Source: Patescibacteria group bacterium (lineage in GTDB: Bacteria; Patescibacteriota; Minisyncoccia; UBA6257; GWB1-50-10). From it: a stretch of 11,294 bases of DNA. The position numbers were made by a program, and so were the translations under genes. The notes under the pieces were generated by a model. That model was given only the letters and a program-made list of their open reading frames with translations, made no database searches and was not told where the DNA came from. The stretch is from assembly GCA_023380415.1 (NCBI GenBank), contig JAMCRC010000016.1, positions 1 through 11,294 on the forward strand, in the 5' to 3' direction. Below, in pieces: positions 1 to 5,212 of the stretch (within the stretch, counting starts at the first letter, position 1; each line of letters begins with the position of its first letter).

Positions 1-2
1 CC

Positions 3-437
3 GAATACGATTTCTACGAAAAGGACCTGAATTGGTATCTCCTGGTCGGCGCCTTCTCGCTCCTTCTTATAATCGTCGCCCTTTGGCAGCGCGATTTCTT
101 TTTTGCCATCTTCATCCTGCTCGCCGCCGCCATGGTCGTCATCTTGGGCGGCCGCCGGCCGCGGGTCATGGAGTTCCGTCTGACCGCGGAGGGCTGCCAT
201 CTTGGCGAAAACGTCTTTTACCCTTATGATGCTTTGGAGAACTTCAGCTTGGAAGAACGTCCGGGACGGCTGGATGCGATGGTCTTTAAGAAGAAGACGT
301 CGTTCAATCCTTACGTACGTATTCTGCTAGATTCCCAGACGGCGGCCAAAGCGCGGGAGTTCTTGGACGAGAAGCTGCCGGAAGTGGAAAGAGAAGAGAC
401 CTTTGTCGATATCTTCACGCACTTCCTGGGGTTCTGA
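3..437 (+). CDS. Two-helix membrane protein, 5' truncated, function unknown
   Basis: The reading frame is open from the first bases of the window and ends at TGA 435-437, so the start lies outside the window. About 144 residues are visible. A short polar stretch (EYDFYEKDLNWY) is followed by two closely spaced hydrophobic segments separated by WQRD, at roughly visible residues 13-27 and 32-47. A soluble tail of about 90 residues contains VMEFRLTAEG and FYPYDALENFSL and ends in THFLGF. The layout is a helical hairpin anchor with a cytoplasmic domain that resembles small conserved membrane proteins of Patescibacteria, but I cannot name the family. tRNA-Arg begins 15 nt downstream with no terminator between, so they may share a transcript. 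The frame is certain; the function is unknown. Confidence 0.8.
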   Translation, partial: EYDFYEKDLNWYLLVGAFSLLLIIVALWQRDFFFAIFILLAAAMVVILGGRRPRVMEFRLTAEGCHLGENVFYPYDALENFSLEERPGRLDAMVFKKKTSFNPYVRILLDSQTAAKAREFLDEKLPEVEREETFVDIFTHFLGF

Positions 438-452
438 CGGTCTGGCCTGATC

Positions 453-524
453 GCCCCCATAGCTCAACGGATAGAGTACAGGTTTGCGGAACCTGGGATT
501 GAGGTTCGATTCCTCATGGGGGCA
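453..524 (+). tRNA. tRNA-Arg (anticodon GCG)
   Basis: A full cloverleaf can be drawn. The acceptor stem GCCCCCA (453-459) pairs with TGGGGGC (517-523), and the discriminator is A524. The anticodon stem CAGGT/ACCTG encloses loop TTGCGGA with anticodon GCG at 486-488, decoding CGC (and CGU by wobble). The T arm is TGAGG-TTCGATT-CCTCA. The D loop carries GG followed by A, the A20 identity base expected for tRNA-Arg. CCA is not encoded: CTG follows the discriminator. Most bacteria read CGN with an ACG (inosine) anticodon, so a GCG isoacceptor is less usual. Confidence 0.96.
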
Positions 525-527
525 CTG

Positions 528-659
528 ATGAAGACGTGGCATTACGCGGTTTTAATTGCAATCCTCTCCGGGCTCGTGGTATATTTGGTTTTAGCCGTAT
601 GGCCGGTCCGGCCGGCGGTCCGCCGCCGAGCTAGGGTGCAGGGCGGTAAGTTCAAATAG
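528..659 (+). CDS. 43-residue single-span membrane miniprotein
   Basis: The ATG at 528 is only 3 nt after the tRNA-Arg discriminator, and TAG is at 657-659. The product starts MKTWHYAVLIAILSG, continues with a hydrophobic helix to about residue 26, and ends in a strongly basic tail (VRRRARVQGGKFK). That is a typical N-out/C-in single-span topology by the positive-inside rule. It has no room for a Shine-Dalgarno outside the tRNA. If the tRNA is released by 3' processing, the mRNA would start 3 nt before the ATG. No family is recognised. It could be a chance ORF, but the clean helix plus basic tail and the tight packing argue for a real gene. Confidence 0.5.
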   Translation: MKTWHYAVLIAILSGLVVYLVLAVWPVRPAVRRRARVQGGKFK

Positions 660-683
660 ATGACCGATCCTTTGCGAATGCGA

Positions 684-725
684 GCGGGCCTGCCCGCCGG
701 AGTTCGCGGAGCGAACGAAGGCGGG
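684..725 (+). repeat. GC-rich compound hairpin abutting tRNA-Gly
   Basis: GCGGG (684-688) can pair with CCCGC (693-697). Alternatively CCCGCC (693-698) pairs with GGCGGG (720-725), enclosing a second perfect stem GTTCGC (702-707)/GCGAAC (711-716) with loop GGA and a GGA/GAA internal loop. The right arm overlaps the first five bases of tRNA-Gly. The composition and form resemble dispersed intergenic hairpin elements that I associate with Parcubacteria genomes; that association is from memory and unverified. Confidence 0.6.
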
Positions 726-791
726 TATGGTTTAGTGGCAGAACACGTCCTTGCCAAGGATGAGACGGCGGTCCGATTCCGCCTACCCGCA
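721..791 (+). tRNA. tRNA-Gly (anticodon GCC)
   Basis: The acceptor stem GCGGGTA (721-727) pairs with TACCCGC (784-790), and the discriminator is A791. The anticodon stem CGTCC/GGATG encloses TTGCCAA with anticodon GCC at 753-755, decoding GGC and GGU. The T stem is GGCGG/CCGCC, but the T loop reads TCCGATT, so position 55 is C instead of the near-universal T. The D loop keeps GG. CCA is not encoded. tRNA-Ser starts 7 nt downstream, so both are probably processed from one precursor. Confidence 0.95.
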
Positions 792-798
792 CAGGAGT

Positions 799-885
799 GG
801 AGGCGTGGCCGAGTGGTTTAAGGCAGCATCCTGCTAAGATGTTTGGGGAGAAATCCCCACGAAGGTTCGAATCCTTCCGCCTCCG
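799..885 (+). tRNA. tRNA-Ser (anticodon GCT)
   Basis: This is a class II tRNA with a long variable arm (around 843-862, stem TGGGG/CCCCA-like). The acceptor stem GGAGGCG (799-805) pairs with CGCCTCC (878-884), and the discriminator is G885 as expected for serine. The anticodon stem GCATC/GATGT encloses CTGCTAA with anticodon GCT at 833-835, reading AGC and AGU. CCA is not encoded. An intrinsic terminator starts 6 nt downstream. Confidence 0.96.
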
Positions 886-891
886 CAGATA

Positions 892-927
892 AAAATGAGA
901 TGGCCTTGCGCCATCTCATTTTGTTTT
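892..927 (+). terminator. Intrinsic terminator after the tRNA-Gly/Ser cluster
   Basis: A perfect 13-bp stem (892-904 with 910-922, core ATGAGATGGC/GCCATCTCAT) with a 5-nt loop CTTGC is followed by TTTTGTTTT. The A-rich 5' flank could let it act on the other strand too. Confidence 0.9.
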
Positions 928-954
928 ATGGTCAGGGTTCGAATGCCCGATTCC

Positions 955-983
955 TTGTCTTTATCGATTTTGTCTGGTAACTT
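955..983 (+). promoter_or_regulatory. Predicted infB promoter
   Basis: The -35-like TTGTCT (955-960) and the -10-like TAACTT (978-983) are separated by 17 nt. TG lies one base before the -10 (975-976), making an extended -10. The -10 ends 9 nt before the infB ATG at 993, so the transcript should be nearly leaderless. It lies just after the tRNA terminator. The -10 is weak (T, A and final T match). Confidence 0.55.
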
Positions 984-992
984 GACGAAGAA

Positions 993-2393
993 ATGCAGAA
1001 AAGACCGCCCGTCATAGTCGTTATGGGGCACGTGGACCACGGAAAGACCACGTTGCTCGACCATATCCGGAAGACCGCGGTCGCCGCGCGGGAAGCGGGC
1101 GGCATCACGCAGGCCATCGGCGCCTATGAGGCGGATTGGAAAGGAGAGAAGGTCACCTTCATCGATACGCCCGGACACGAGGCCTTTCAAAACATGCGCG
1201 CTTACGGCGCCCGGGTGGCCGACCTCGCTATATTGATAGTCGCGGCCGACGACGGCGTGAAGCCACAGACCAAGGAGGCCATCCAAACCATCCTGGCGGC
1301 CAAGATCCCTTACGTCGTGGCCATCAACAAAATAGACAAGAATAACGCCGACCCGAACCGCGCGAAGAGCGAACTCCTCCAAAACGGCGTCCTTTTGGAA
1401 GGAATGGGGGGCGACGTATCGTATCAGGAAATATCGGCCAAGACCGGCGAAGGCGTACCGGAACTTTTGGACCTGGTGCTTCTCGCCATCGAAATGGAAG
1501 ATTTGAAATCGGACGCCGGGGCTTTCGCCTCTGGTTTCGTTATGACGAGCCGGAAAGACCCGCGGCGCGGCAACCTCGTAGGCATCGTCATCAAAAACGG
1601 CGTCTTGCATCCCGGGGACGCGATCCGGACCGCGACCGCGAGCGGTAAGGTGAAGTCCATCGAGAAAGGAAGCGGCGAAAAGGCGGACTCCCTGGAGCCC
1701 TGCGCCCCGGCCCTCATCATCGGCTTCGATTCGCTGCCCCAAGTGGGCGAGGAATTCTCGGCCGATCCGGAAAAGAAGTTCGAAGCGGCCGCGGCGGCCG
1801 CCGAATCCGGACCGATCGACGAAAAGGCCATGCCGGTCGTGCTCAAGGCCGACGAAGCGGCTTCGCTCGAGGCCTTGAGGGGATTGGTCGTGAAGGCGGC
1901 CGGCAGTTTGCCGATCAATATCGTCGAGGCGGGCGTCGGGAACATAACCGAGAATGACGTTAAAACGGCGGATGCTTCCGGCGCCATGGTCGTCGGATTC
2001 CGCACCAAGGTCGACAAGGCGGCCGACAATCTCGCCCAAGGCAAGCACGTGGCCGTCGTCACGTCGCAGATAATCTATGAGCTCGAGAAAGCGGTAGCGG
2101 AACGCTTGAACGGCGCGAATCCGGCCGAGCGCCGCCGCATCGAGATACTGGCGACCTTCAGCGCCAAAGGCCAGGAACAGGTCATTGGCGGGCGGGTCGT
2201 CCTTGGGCCGGTAAGGAACCAAGAACCTTTCGAAGTGATGGACGGCGACAATTCTCTCGGCGAGGGGAAGATATTGAACCTCCAGTCCCAGAAAAAAGAC
2301 ATCGCGGAAGCCGCCGAGGGAACGGAAGTTGGCATGCTCGTTCAAAGCGCGGTCCCGGTGAAGCAGGGGAACCTCCTGGTCTTCAAGCAATAA
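993..2393 (+). CDS. infB: Translation initiation factor IF-2, N-terminally minimal
   Basis: This GTPase positions formyl-Met-tRNA on the 30S subunit and promotes subunit joining. The G motifs are complete: G1 GHVDHGKT (residues 12-19), switch I GGITQ (36-40), G3 DTPGH (58-62), G4 NKID (112-115) and G5 SAK (148-150). Domain II, then C1 and the fMet-tRNA-binding C2 barrel, follow to residue 466. The protein begins almost directly at the G domain. Bacterial IF-2 usually has a long N-terminal region before it (total about 740 residues in B. subtilis and 890 in E. coli). An in-frame stop at 978-980 and no ATG/GTG/TTG between it and 993 fix this start, so the short form is not a start-calling error. 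There is no Shine-Dalgarno. The stop overlaps the rbfA start by one base, matching the common infB-rbfA pairing. Confidence 0.97.
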   Translation: MQKRPPVIVVMGHVDHGKTTLLDHIRKTAVAAREAGGITQAIGAYEADWKGEKVTFIDTPGHEAFQNMRAYGARVADLAILIVAADDGVKPQTKEAIQTILAAKIPYVVAINKIDKNNADPNRAKSELLQNGVLLEGMGGDVSYQEISAKTGEGVPELLDLVLLAIEMEDLKSDAGAFASGFVMTSRKDPRRGNLVGIVIKNGVLHPGDAIRTATASGKVKSIEKGSGEKADSLEPCAPALIIGFDSLPQVGEEFSADPEKKFEAAAAAAESGPIDEKAMPVVLKADEAASLEALRGLVVKAAGSLPINIVEAGVGNITENDVKTADASGAMVVGFRTKVDKAADNLAQGKHVAVVTSQIIYELEKAVAERLNGANPAERRRIEILATFSAKGQEQVIGGRVVLGPVRNQEPFEVMDGDNSLGEGKILNLQSQKKDIAEAAEGTEVGMLVQSAVPVKQGNLLVFKQ

Positions 2394-2677
2394 TGAGACC
2401 CTACAGGAATCTTAAAATGGCGAGCGTCATTCGAGAGGAGTTGAACCGGATATTCCTCAGGGATTTCGATTTTAACGGAGCTTTGGTCACGATCGGCGAC
2501 GTTGACGTGAGCGAGAAACTCGATGAGGCCAAGGTGCACTTTTCCGTCCTACCTTTTGAAAAGGGGCCGGAAACGTATAAAATGATTGATGACCGGCGGC
2601 GGGAGCTTCAATACAAGCTCGTCCGCAAAATGAACGTAAAGCCGGTACCGCGTCTCAAATTCGAAATAACGCAATAG
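2393..2677 (+). CDS. rbfA: Ribosome-binding factor A
   Basis: RbfA is a small KH-fold protein that binds the 30S subunit and helps mature the 5' end of 16S rRNA. The 94-residue product has the family pattern: an N-terminal helix with VIREELNRIF, the strand/turn VTIGDVDVSEKLDEAKVHFSV, then a helix leading to RRELQYKLVRKMNVKPVPRLKF, which matches the conserved ending in which a basic helix precedes PxLxF. It is shorter than the E. coli protein (133 residues), lacking the disordered tail. It overlaps infB by one nucleotide (TAATG), indicating translational coupling, and its TAG stop is followed directly, with no gap, by the first base of tRNA-Cys. Confidence 0.93.
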   Translation: MRPYRNLKMASVIREELNRIFLRDFDFNGALVTIGDVDVSEKLDEAKVHFSVLPFEKGPETYKMIDDRRRELQYKLVRKMNVKPVPRLKFEITQ

Positions 2678-2749
2678 GGCGCCGTAGCCAAGTGGTAAGG
2701 CGAGGGTCTGCAAAACCCTTATACGCGGGTTCGATTCCCACCGGCGCCT
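2678..2749 (+). tRNA. tRNA-Cys (anticodon GCA)
   Basis: The acceptor stem GGCGCCG (2678-2684) pairs with CGGCGCC (2742-2748). The discriminator is T2749, the U73 identity base of tRNA-Cys. The anticodon stem AGGGT/ACCCT encloses CTGCAAA with GCA at 2710-2712. The T loop is TTCGATT. CCA is not encoded; CA and then the ATG of the next gene follow. The tRNA starts at the base after the rbfA stop. Confidence 0.97.
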
Positions 2750-2751
2750 CA

Positions 2752-3171
2752 ATGGACATAAGGATTTTCGCGGCGACAAAGGCCTTCATCAGGAACGGGG
2801 GCAAGATATTGATCTTGCGGGAATCGAATAAATACGGCGACGGCTCCAATGCTGGCCATTACGACGTTCCCGGCGGCCGAGTGGAGCCGGGGCAACGATT
2901 CGACGAGAGCCTGCGCCGCGAGATAAAAGAGGAGACGGGGCTCGACGTCGATCTGGGACCGCCCTTCTTCGTCAATGAATGGCGGCCGATGGTGCGGGGA
3001 GAGCAGTGGCAGATAATCGGCACTTTTTTCATCTGCGATAGCAACGGCGATAAGGTGACGTTGAGCGAGGACCACGACGAATTCAAATGGATCGATCCGG
3101 CCGATTATAACGATCACGATCTAATAGGGAACCTTCGCCCGGCATTTGAAGCTTACCTTAAAACAATATAA
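2752..3171 (+). CDS. Nudix hydrolase
   Basis: This is a pyrophosphohydrolase of the MutT/Nudix fold, about 139 residues, which would cleave a nucleoside diphosphate linked to another group. The substrate cannot be assigned. The Nudix box spans residues 42-64: G42, then R56-E57-I58-x-E60-E61-x-G63-L64. The metal-binding REx-EE core is intact, but the first glutamate of the box is Gln48. An N-terminal strand and HYDVPGG precede the box, and a C-terminal FKWIDPADY motif follows it. The reading frame extends upstream into tRNA-Cys, but the ATG at 2752, 2 nt after the tRNA, gives a normal Nudix N-terminus (MDIRIFAATKAFI). There is no Shine-Dalgarno outside the tRNA. Confidence 0.9.
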   Translation: MDIRIFAATKAFIRNGGKILILRESNKYGDGSNAGHYDVPGGRVEPGQRFDESLRREIKEETGLDVDLGPPFFVNEWRPMVRGEQWQIIGTFFICDSNGDKVTLSEDHDEFKWIDPADYNDHDLIGNLRPAFEAYLKTI

Positions 3172-3172
3172 T
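3146..3172 (+). promoter_or_regulatory. Possible tRNA-Leu promoter inside the Nudix 3' end
   Basis: A perfect TATAAT (3167-3172) overlaps the Nudix stop codon, and TTGAAG (3146-3151) lies 15 nt upstream. The predicted start would be about 5 nt before the mature tRNA-Leu 5' end. Spacing is short of the ideal 17, so this is tentative. Confidence 0.4.
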
Positions 3173-3184
3173 CTTTTTGAGAGC

Positions 3185-3267
3185 GCCCGGGTGGCGGAAT
3201 GGTATACGCGAGGGACTTAAAATCCCTTGATCGCAAGGTCATGTGGGTTCGATCCCCACCCCGGGCA
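3185..3267 (+). tRNA. tRNA-Leu (anticodon TAA)
   Basis: This is a class II tRNA. The acceptor stem GCCCGGG (3185-3191) pairs with CCCGGGC (3260-3266), and the discriminator is A3267. The anticodon stem AGGGA/TCCCT encloses CTTAAAA with TAA at 3218-3220, reading UUA and UUG. The long variable arm lies around 3228-3244, and the T loop is TTCGATC. CCG, not CCA, follows the discriminator. No intron is present at the anticodon, the site of group I introns in some bacterial tRNA-Leu(UAA) genes. Confidence 0.96.
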
Positions 3268-3275
3268 CCGACATC

Positions 3276-3932
3276 ATGGAGGACACAGCACGGCTCATTA
3301 TAATTTTCCTTTTCATCGGCCTCATCGTCGTGGCCGTCGTCTTTTTCGGGATTTTGGTCCTGGCTCCGTTCGGAGGAAAGGGGCTCTTTAGCGGAACGCA
3401 CCCGACGAGCACGGTCGTTTACATCAATAATGGCGTTCCCGCCCCAACTTCTTCGGCCGTCTATTCGACCTCGGGATTGCCGTTCACTTCGCCCCAAAGC
3501 ACGGGCGTCTATTCCTCGAGCGGCGGCTCGGGCCCCCTCCCCACGGTCGAGGGCGGAACGCGCCAGGCGATCACCAGCCAAATTCCGACGCCGAGCGCGG
3601 ATGCGACCAATGTCCCTTCGAACGTCGCCGTACCGACATCGGTGCAGCAGACCGGGGCCATCGCCGAAAGAAGCTTCATCATCACCGGCACCGGAGGGAA
3701 GTTCAGTCCCAATACGATAGTGGTCAACCAGGGCGACGTGGTGAACCTGACGCTCGTCGCCGCCGATGCGGCCTACAATATCTTTTTCCCGGATTTCGGG
3801 GTGACGATCACGGCCAAAAAGGGGCAGACGGTGAGCGCCCAATTCCAGCCGGCGAATTACGGGCAGTACAAGTTCTACTGCAAGGACGTTTGTTCCGGGA
3901 GCCCGGAAGGGACGCTCGTCGTGAACCAATAA
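3276..3932 (+). CDS. Membrane-anchored cupredoxin-fold protein with degenerate copper site
   Basis: The product has 218 residues from ATG 3276, 8 nt after tRNA-Leu. A hydrophobic helix spans residues 7-30, followed by a Ser/Thr/Pro/Gly-rich linker of about 100 residues, low in charge and outside the membrane. The C-terminal domain (about 130-218) has the plastocyanin/COX2 pattern FSPNTIVVNQGDVV, then FFPDFGVTI, then YGQYKFYC and EGTLVV. In copper-binding relatives one expects His before the FxxPxFGV strand and a final C-x3-C-x3-H-x2-M. Here the first His position is Asn168. Cys202 and Cys206 are kept, but the His and Met loop is missing (CSGSPEGT). Canonical copper binding therefore looks lost, and the cysteines may form a disulfide instead. 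The frame extends upstream into tRNA-Leu, but the ATG at 3276 is the sensible start. Confidence 0.8.
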   Translation: MEDTARLIIIFLFIGLIVVAVVFFGILVLAPFGGKGLFSGTHPTSTVVYINNGVPAPTSSAVYSTSGLPFTSPQSTGVYSSSGGSGPLPTVEGGTRQAITSQIPTPSADATNVPSNVAVPTSVQQTGAIAERSFIITGTGGKFSPNTIVVNQGDVVNLTLVAADAAYNIFFPDFGVTITAKKGQTVSAQFQPANYGQYKFYCKDVCSGSPEGTLVVNQ

Positions 3933-3953
3933 CCCGCCTTTTCGGCGGGTTAT
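3929..3953. terminator. Hairpin between convergent genes
   Basis: A perfect 10-bp stem ATAACCCGCC/GGCGGGTTAT with loop TTTTC sits between the cupredoxin-fold gene (plus) and tyrS (minus), including the plus-strand stop codon. No long T tract follows on either strand, so intrinsic termination may be weak or factor-aided. It could also stabilise both 3' ends. Confidence 0.6.
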
Positions 3954-3957
3954 CCGG

Positions 3958-5151
3958 CTACTTGGATATTATTTTGACGAACTCTTTTTTCCCGATCTTC
4001 ACGATATCTCCGTCGCGCCTCGGCTCATTCGGGTCCTTCACGACCGTGCCGTTCACTTTGACCGCGCCTTGCTCCAGAAGCCGCCGCGCCTCGCTCTTGC
4101 TTTGGACGCCGGCCGCGATCAGCACTTCCAGCATTCTTAATTCTCTACTCTCCATTCTTAGTTCTCGTACATCTTCCGGGGTCTCTTTCTTGGAAAAAGT
4201 TTTTATCCAATTTTCCTTCGCCTTCGCGGCCTCTTTCTCGCCGTAATAGGTCCTCGTCAATTCGAAGGCCAGTGCCAGTTTGGCGTCGCGGGGGTTGTCC
4301 GTCTGGGCGAGCCGGCGAATATCGGCCAGTGGCATTGCCGTGGACAATTCGGCGACATGCGGGATCATCTCGTCCGGTATCGCCATGGTCTTGCCGAACA
4401 TGTCGTTCGGGGCATCATCCAGATTTATCAAGCTCCCTTCCGTTTTCGAGAGTTTCTTGCCGCTTTGGGCGTCCACGAGCAGCCGGTTAGTGAGGACGAA
4501 CTTCTCTTTCCCCATCAAGCTCTTCATCAGCGTCCGGCCGGCGAGCATATTGAACGTTTGATCGGTCCCGCCGACCTCCATGTCGACATCGAGGGCGACC
4601 GAGTCGTAACCCTGCATCAGGGGATAGAGGAATTCATGCAAGCCGATCGGTTTGCCTTCCTTAAGGCGCTTCTGGAACATATCGCGCTCGATCATTTGCT
4701 GGACGGTGAACTCTTGGGCCAGTCGGATGAGCTCCTTGAACTTCATTTTGTCGTGCCACTTGGAATTAAAGGCGAGCGTGGCCGCATTGGGCCCGGAGAA
4801 AGAGACGATCTTCTCGGCTTGTTTCTTGAACGTTCGCAGATTCTCTTTGATCTGCTCCTCGGAGAGGGGCTGCCGGGTCGCCGTCTTGTCCGTCGGATCG
4901 CCGATACGGGCGGTGAAATCGCCGATGAGAAGGACGACCTCGTGCCCCAGTTCCTGGAACCGCTTTAAGGTCCATAAACTGGCCGCGTGGCCGATATGGA
5001 GATGGGGGCTGGTCGGATCGATGCCGAGGTATATGCGCAACCGCCGGCCGGAGAGCAGCGCGTTTTCAAGCGCTTCCGGTGTCGGATAAACCTTATCGAC
5101 GGAACGGCTGAGCGCCTCGCGGATCGTGGCCTTGTCGGTCGATGGTTTCAT
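3958..5151 (-). CDS. tyrS: Tyrosyl-tRNA synthetase
   Basis: This class I enzyme charges tRNA-Tyr. The 397-residue product has the nucleotide-binding HIGH at residues 52-55 after GIDPTSPHL, the tyrosine pocket pattern Y176-x3-Q180-x2-D183, GGTDQ at 194-198, and the KMSKS-loop equivalent KLSKT at 233-237. An S4 RNA-binding domain occupies about 341-397. Length and order fit the family. The linker just before the S4 domain contains a duplicated RELRM (329-333 and 336-340) from a 21-bp-period direct repeat. The start ATG (5149-5151) has an extended -10 ending 9 nt upstream and no convincing Shine-Dalgarno. The gene is monocistronic: a clpP terminator lies upstream and a convergent hairpin downstream. 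Confidence 0.97.
   Translation of the reverse strand: MKPSTDKATIREALSRSVDKVYPTPEALENALLSGRRLRIYLGIDPTSPHLHIGHAASLWTLKRFQELGHEVVLLIGDFTARIGDPTDKTATRQPLSEEQIKENLRTFKKQAEKIVSFSGPNAATLAFNSKWHDKMKFKELIRLAQEFTVQQMIERDMFQKRLKEGKPIGLHEFLYPLMQGYDSVALDVDMEVGGTDQTFNMLAGRTLMKSLMGKEKFVLTNRLLVDAQSGKKLSKTEGSLINLDDAPNDMFGKTMAIPDEMIPHVAELSTAMPLADIRRLAQTDNPRDAKLALAFELTRTYYGEKEAAKAKENWIKTFSKKETPEDVRELRMESRELRMLEVLIAAGVQSKSEARRLLEQGAVKVNGTVVKDPNEPRRDGDIVKIGKKEFVKIISK
4132..4166. repeat. 14-bp direct repeat in the tyrS linker
   Basis: CATTCTTAATTCTC (4132-4145) and CATTCTTAGTTCTC (4153-4166) match at 13 of 14 positions with a 21-bp period, so the frame is kept. The stretch is visibly more AT-rich than the rest of tyrS and encodes the duplicated RELRM. 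Confidence 0.85.
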
Positions 5152-5160
5152 ATTGTTTCC

Positions 5161-5169
5161 ATTCTATCA
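5161..5169 (-). promoter_or_regulatory. Predicted tyrS promoter (extended -10)
   Basis: On the minus strand TGATAGAAT forms an extended -10 (TAGAAT at 5166-5161). It ends 9 nt before the tyrS ATG. No good -35 is present: 17 nt upstream falls in the T tract of the clpP terminator. The transcript would be leaderless or nearly so. Confidence 0.6.
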
Positions 5170-5182
5170 GTATTTTTGCAAT

Positions 5183-5206
5183 AAAAAAACGCCCCTTGCG
5201 GGGCGT
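5183..5206 (-). terminator. Intrinsic terminator of clpP
   Basis: Read on the minus strand, the 7-bp stem ACGCCCC/GGGGCGT with tetraloop GCAA is followed by an uninterrupted run of Ts (A tract 5183-5189 on the plus strand). It starts 7 nt after the clpP stop. Confidence 0.9.
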
Positions 5207-5212
5207 CTTCCG

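Noticed and set aside
416..460. Promoter search upstream of tRNA-Arg
   Set aside because: No -35/-10 pair could be found in the 3' end of the preceding gene, so no promoter is annotated.
834..2390. A 518-codon open frame on the minus strand across tRNA-Ser and infB
   Set aside because: It is antisense to a fully conserved IF-2 and includes tRNA and terminator sequence. It is a consequence of GC-rich codon use on the real strand.
2692..2751. Upstream extension of the Nudix gene to GTG 2692
   Set aside because: It would translate through tRNA-Cys, and the added residues are not Nudix-like.
3243..3275. Upstream extension of the cupredoxin-fold gene to GTG 3243
   Set aside because: It lies inside the tRNA-Leu T arm. 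The ATG at 3276 starts directly before the membrane helix.
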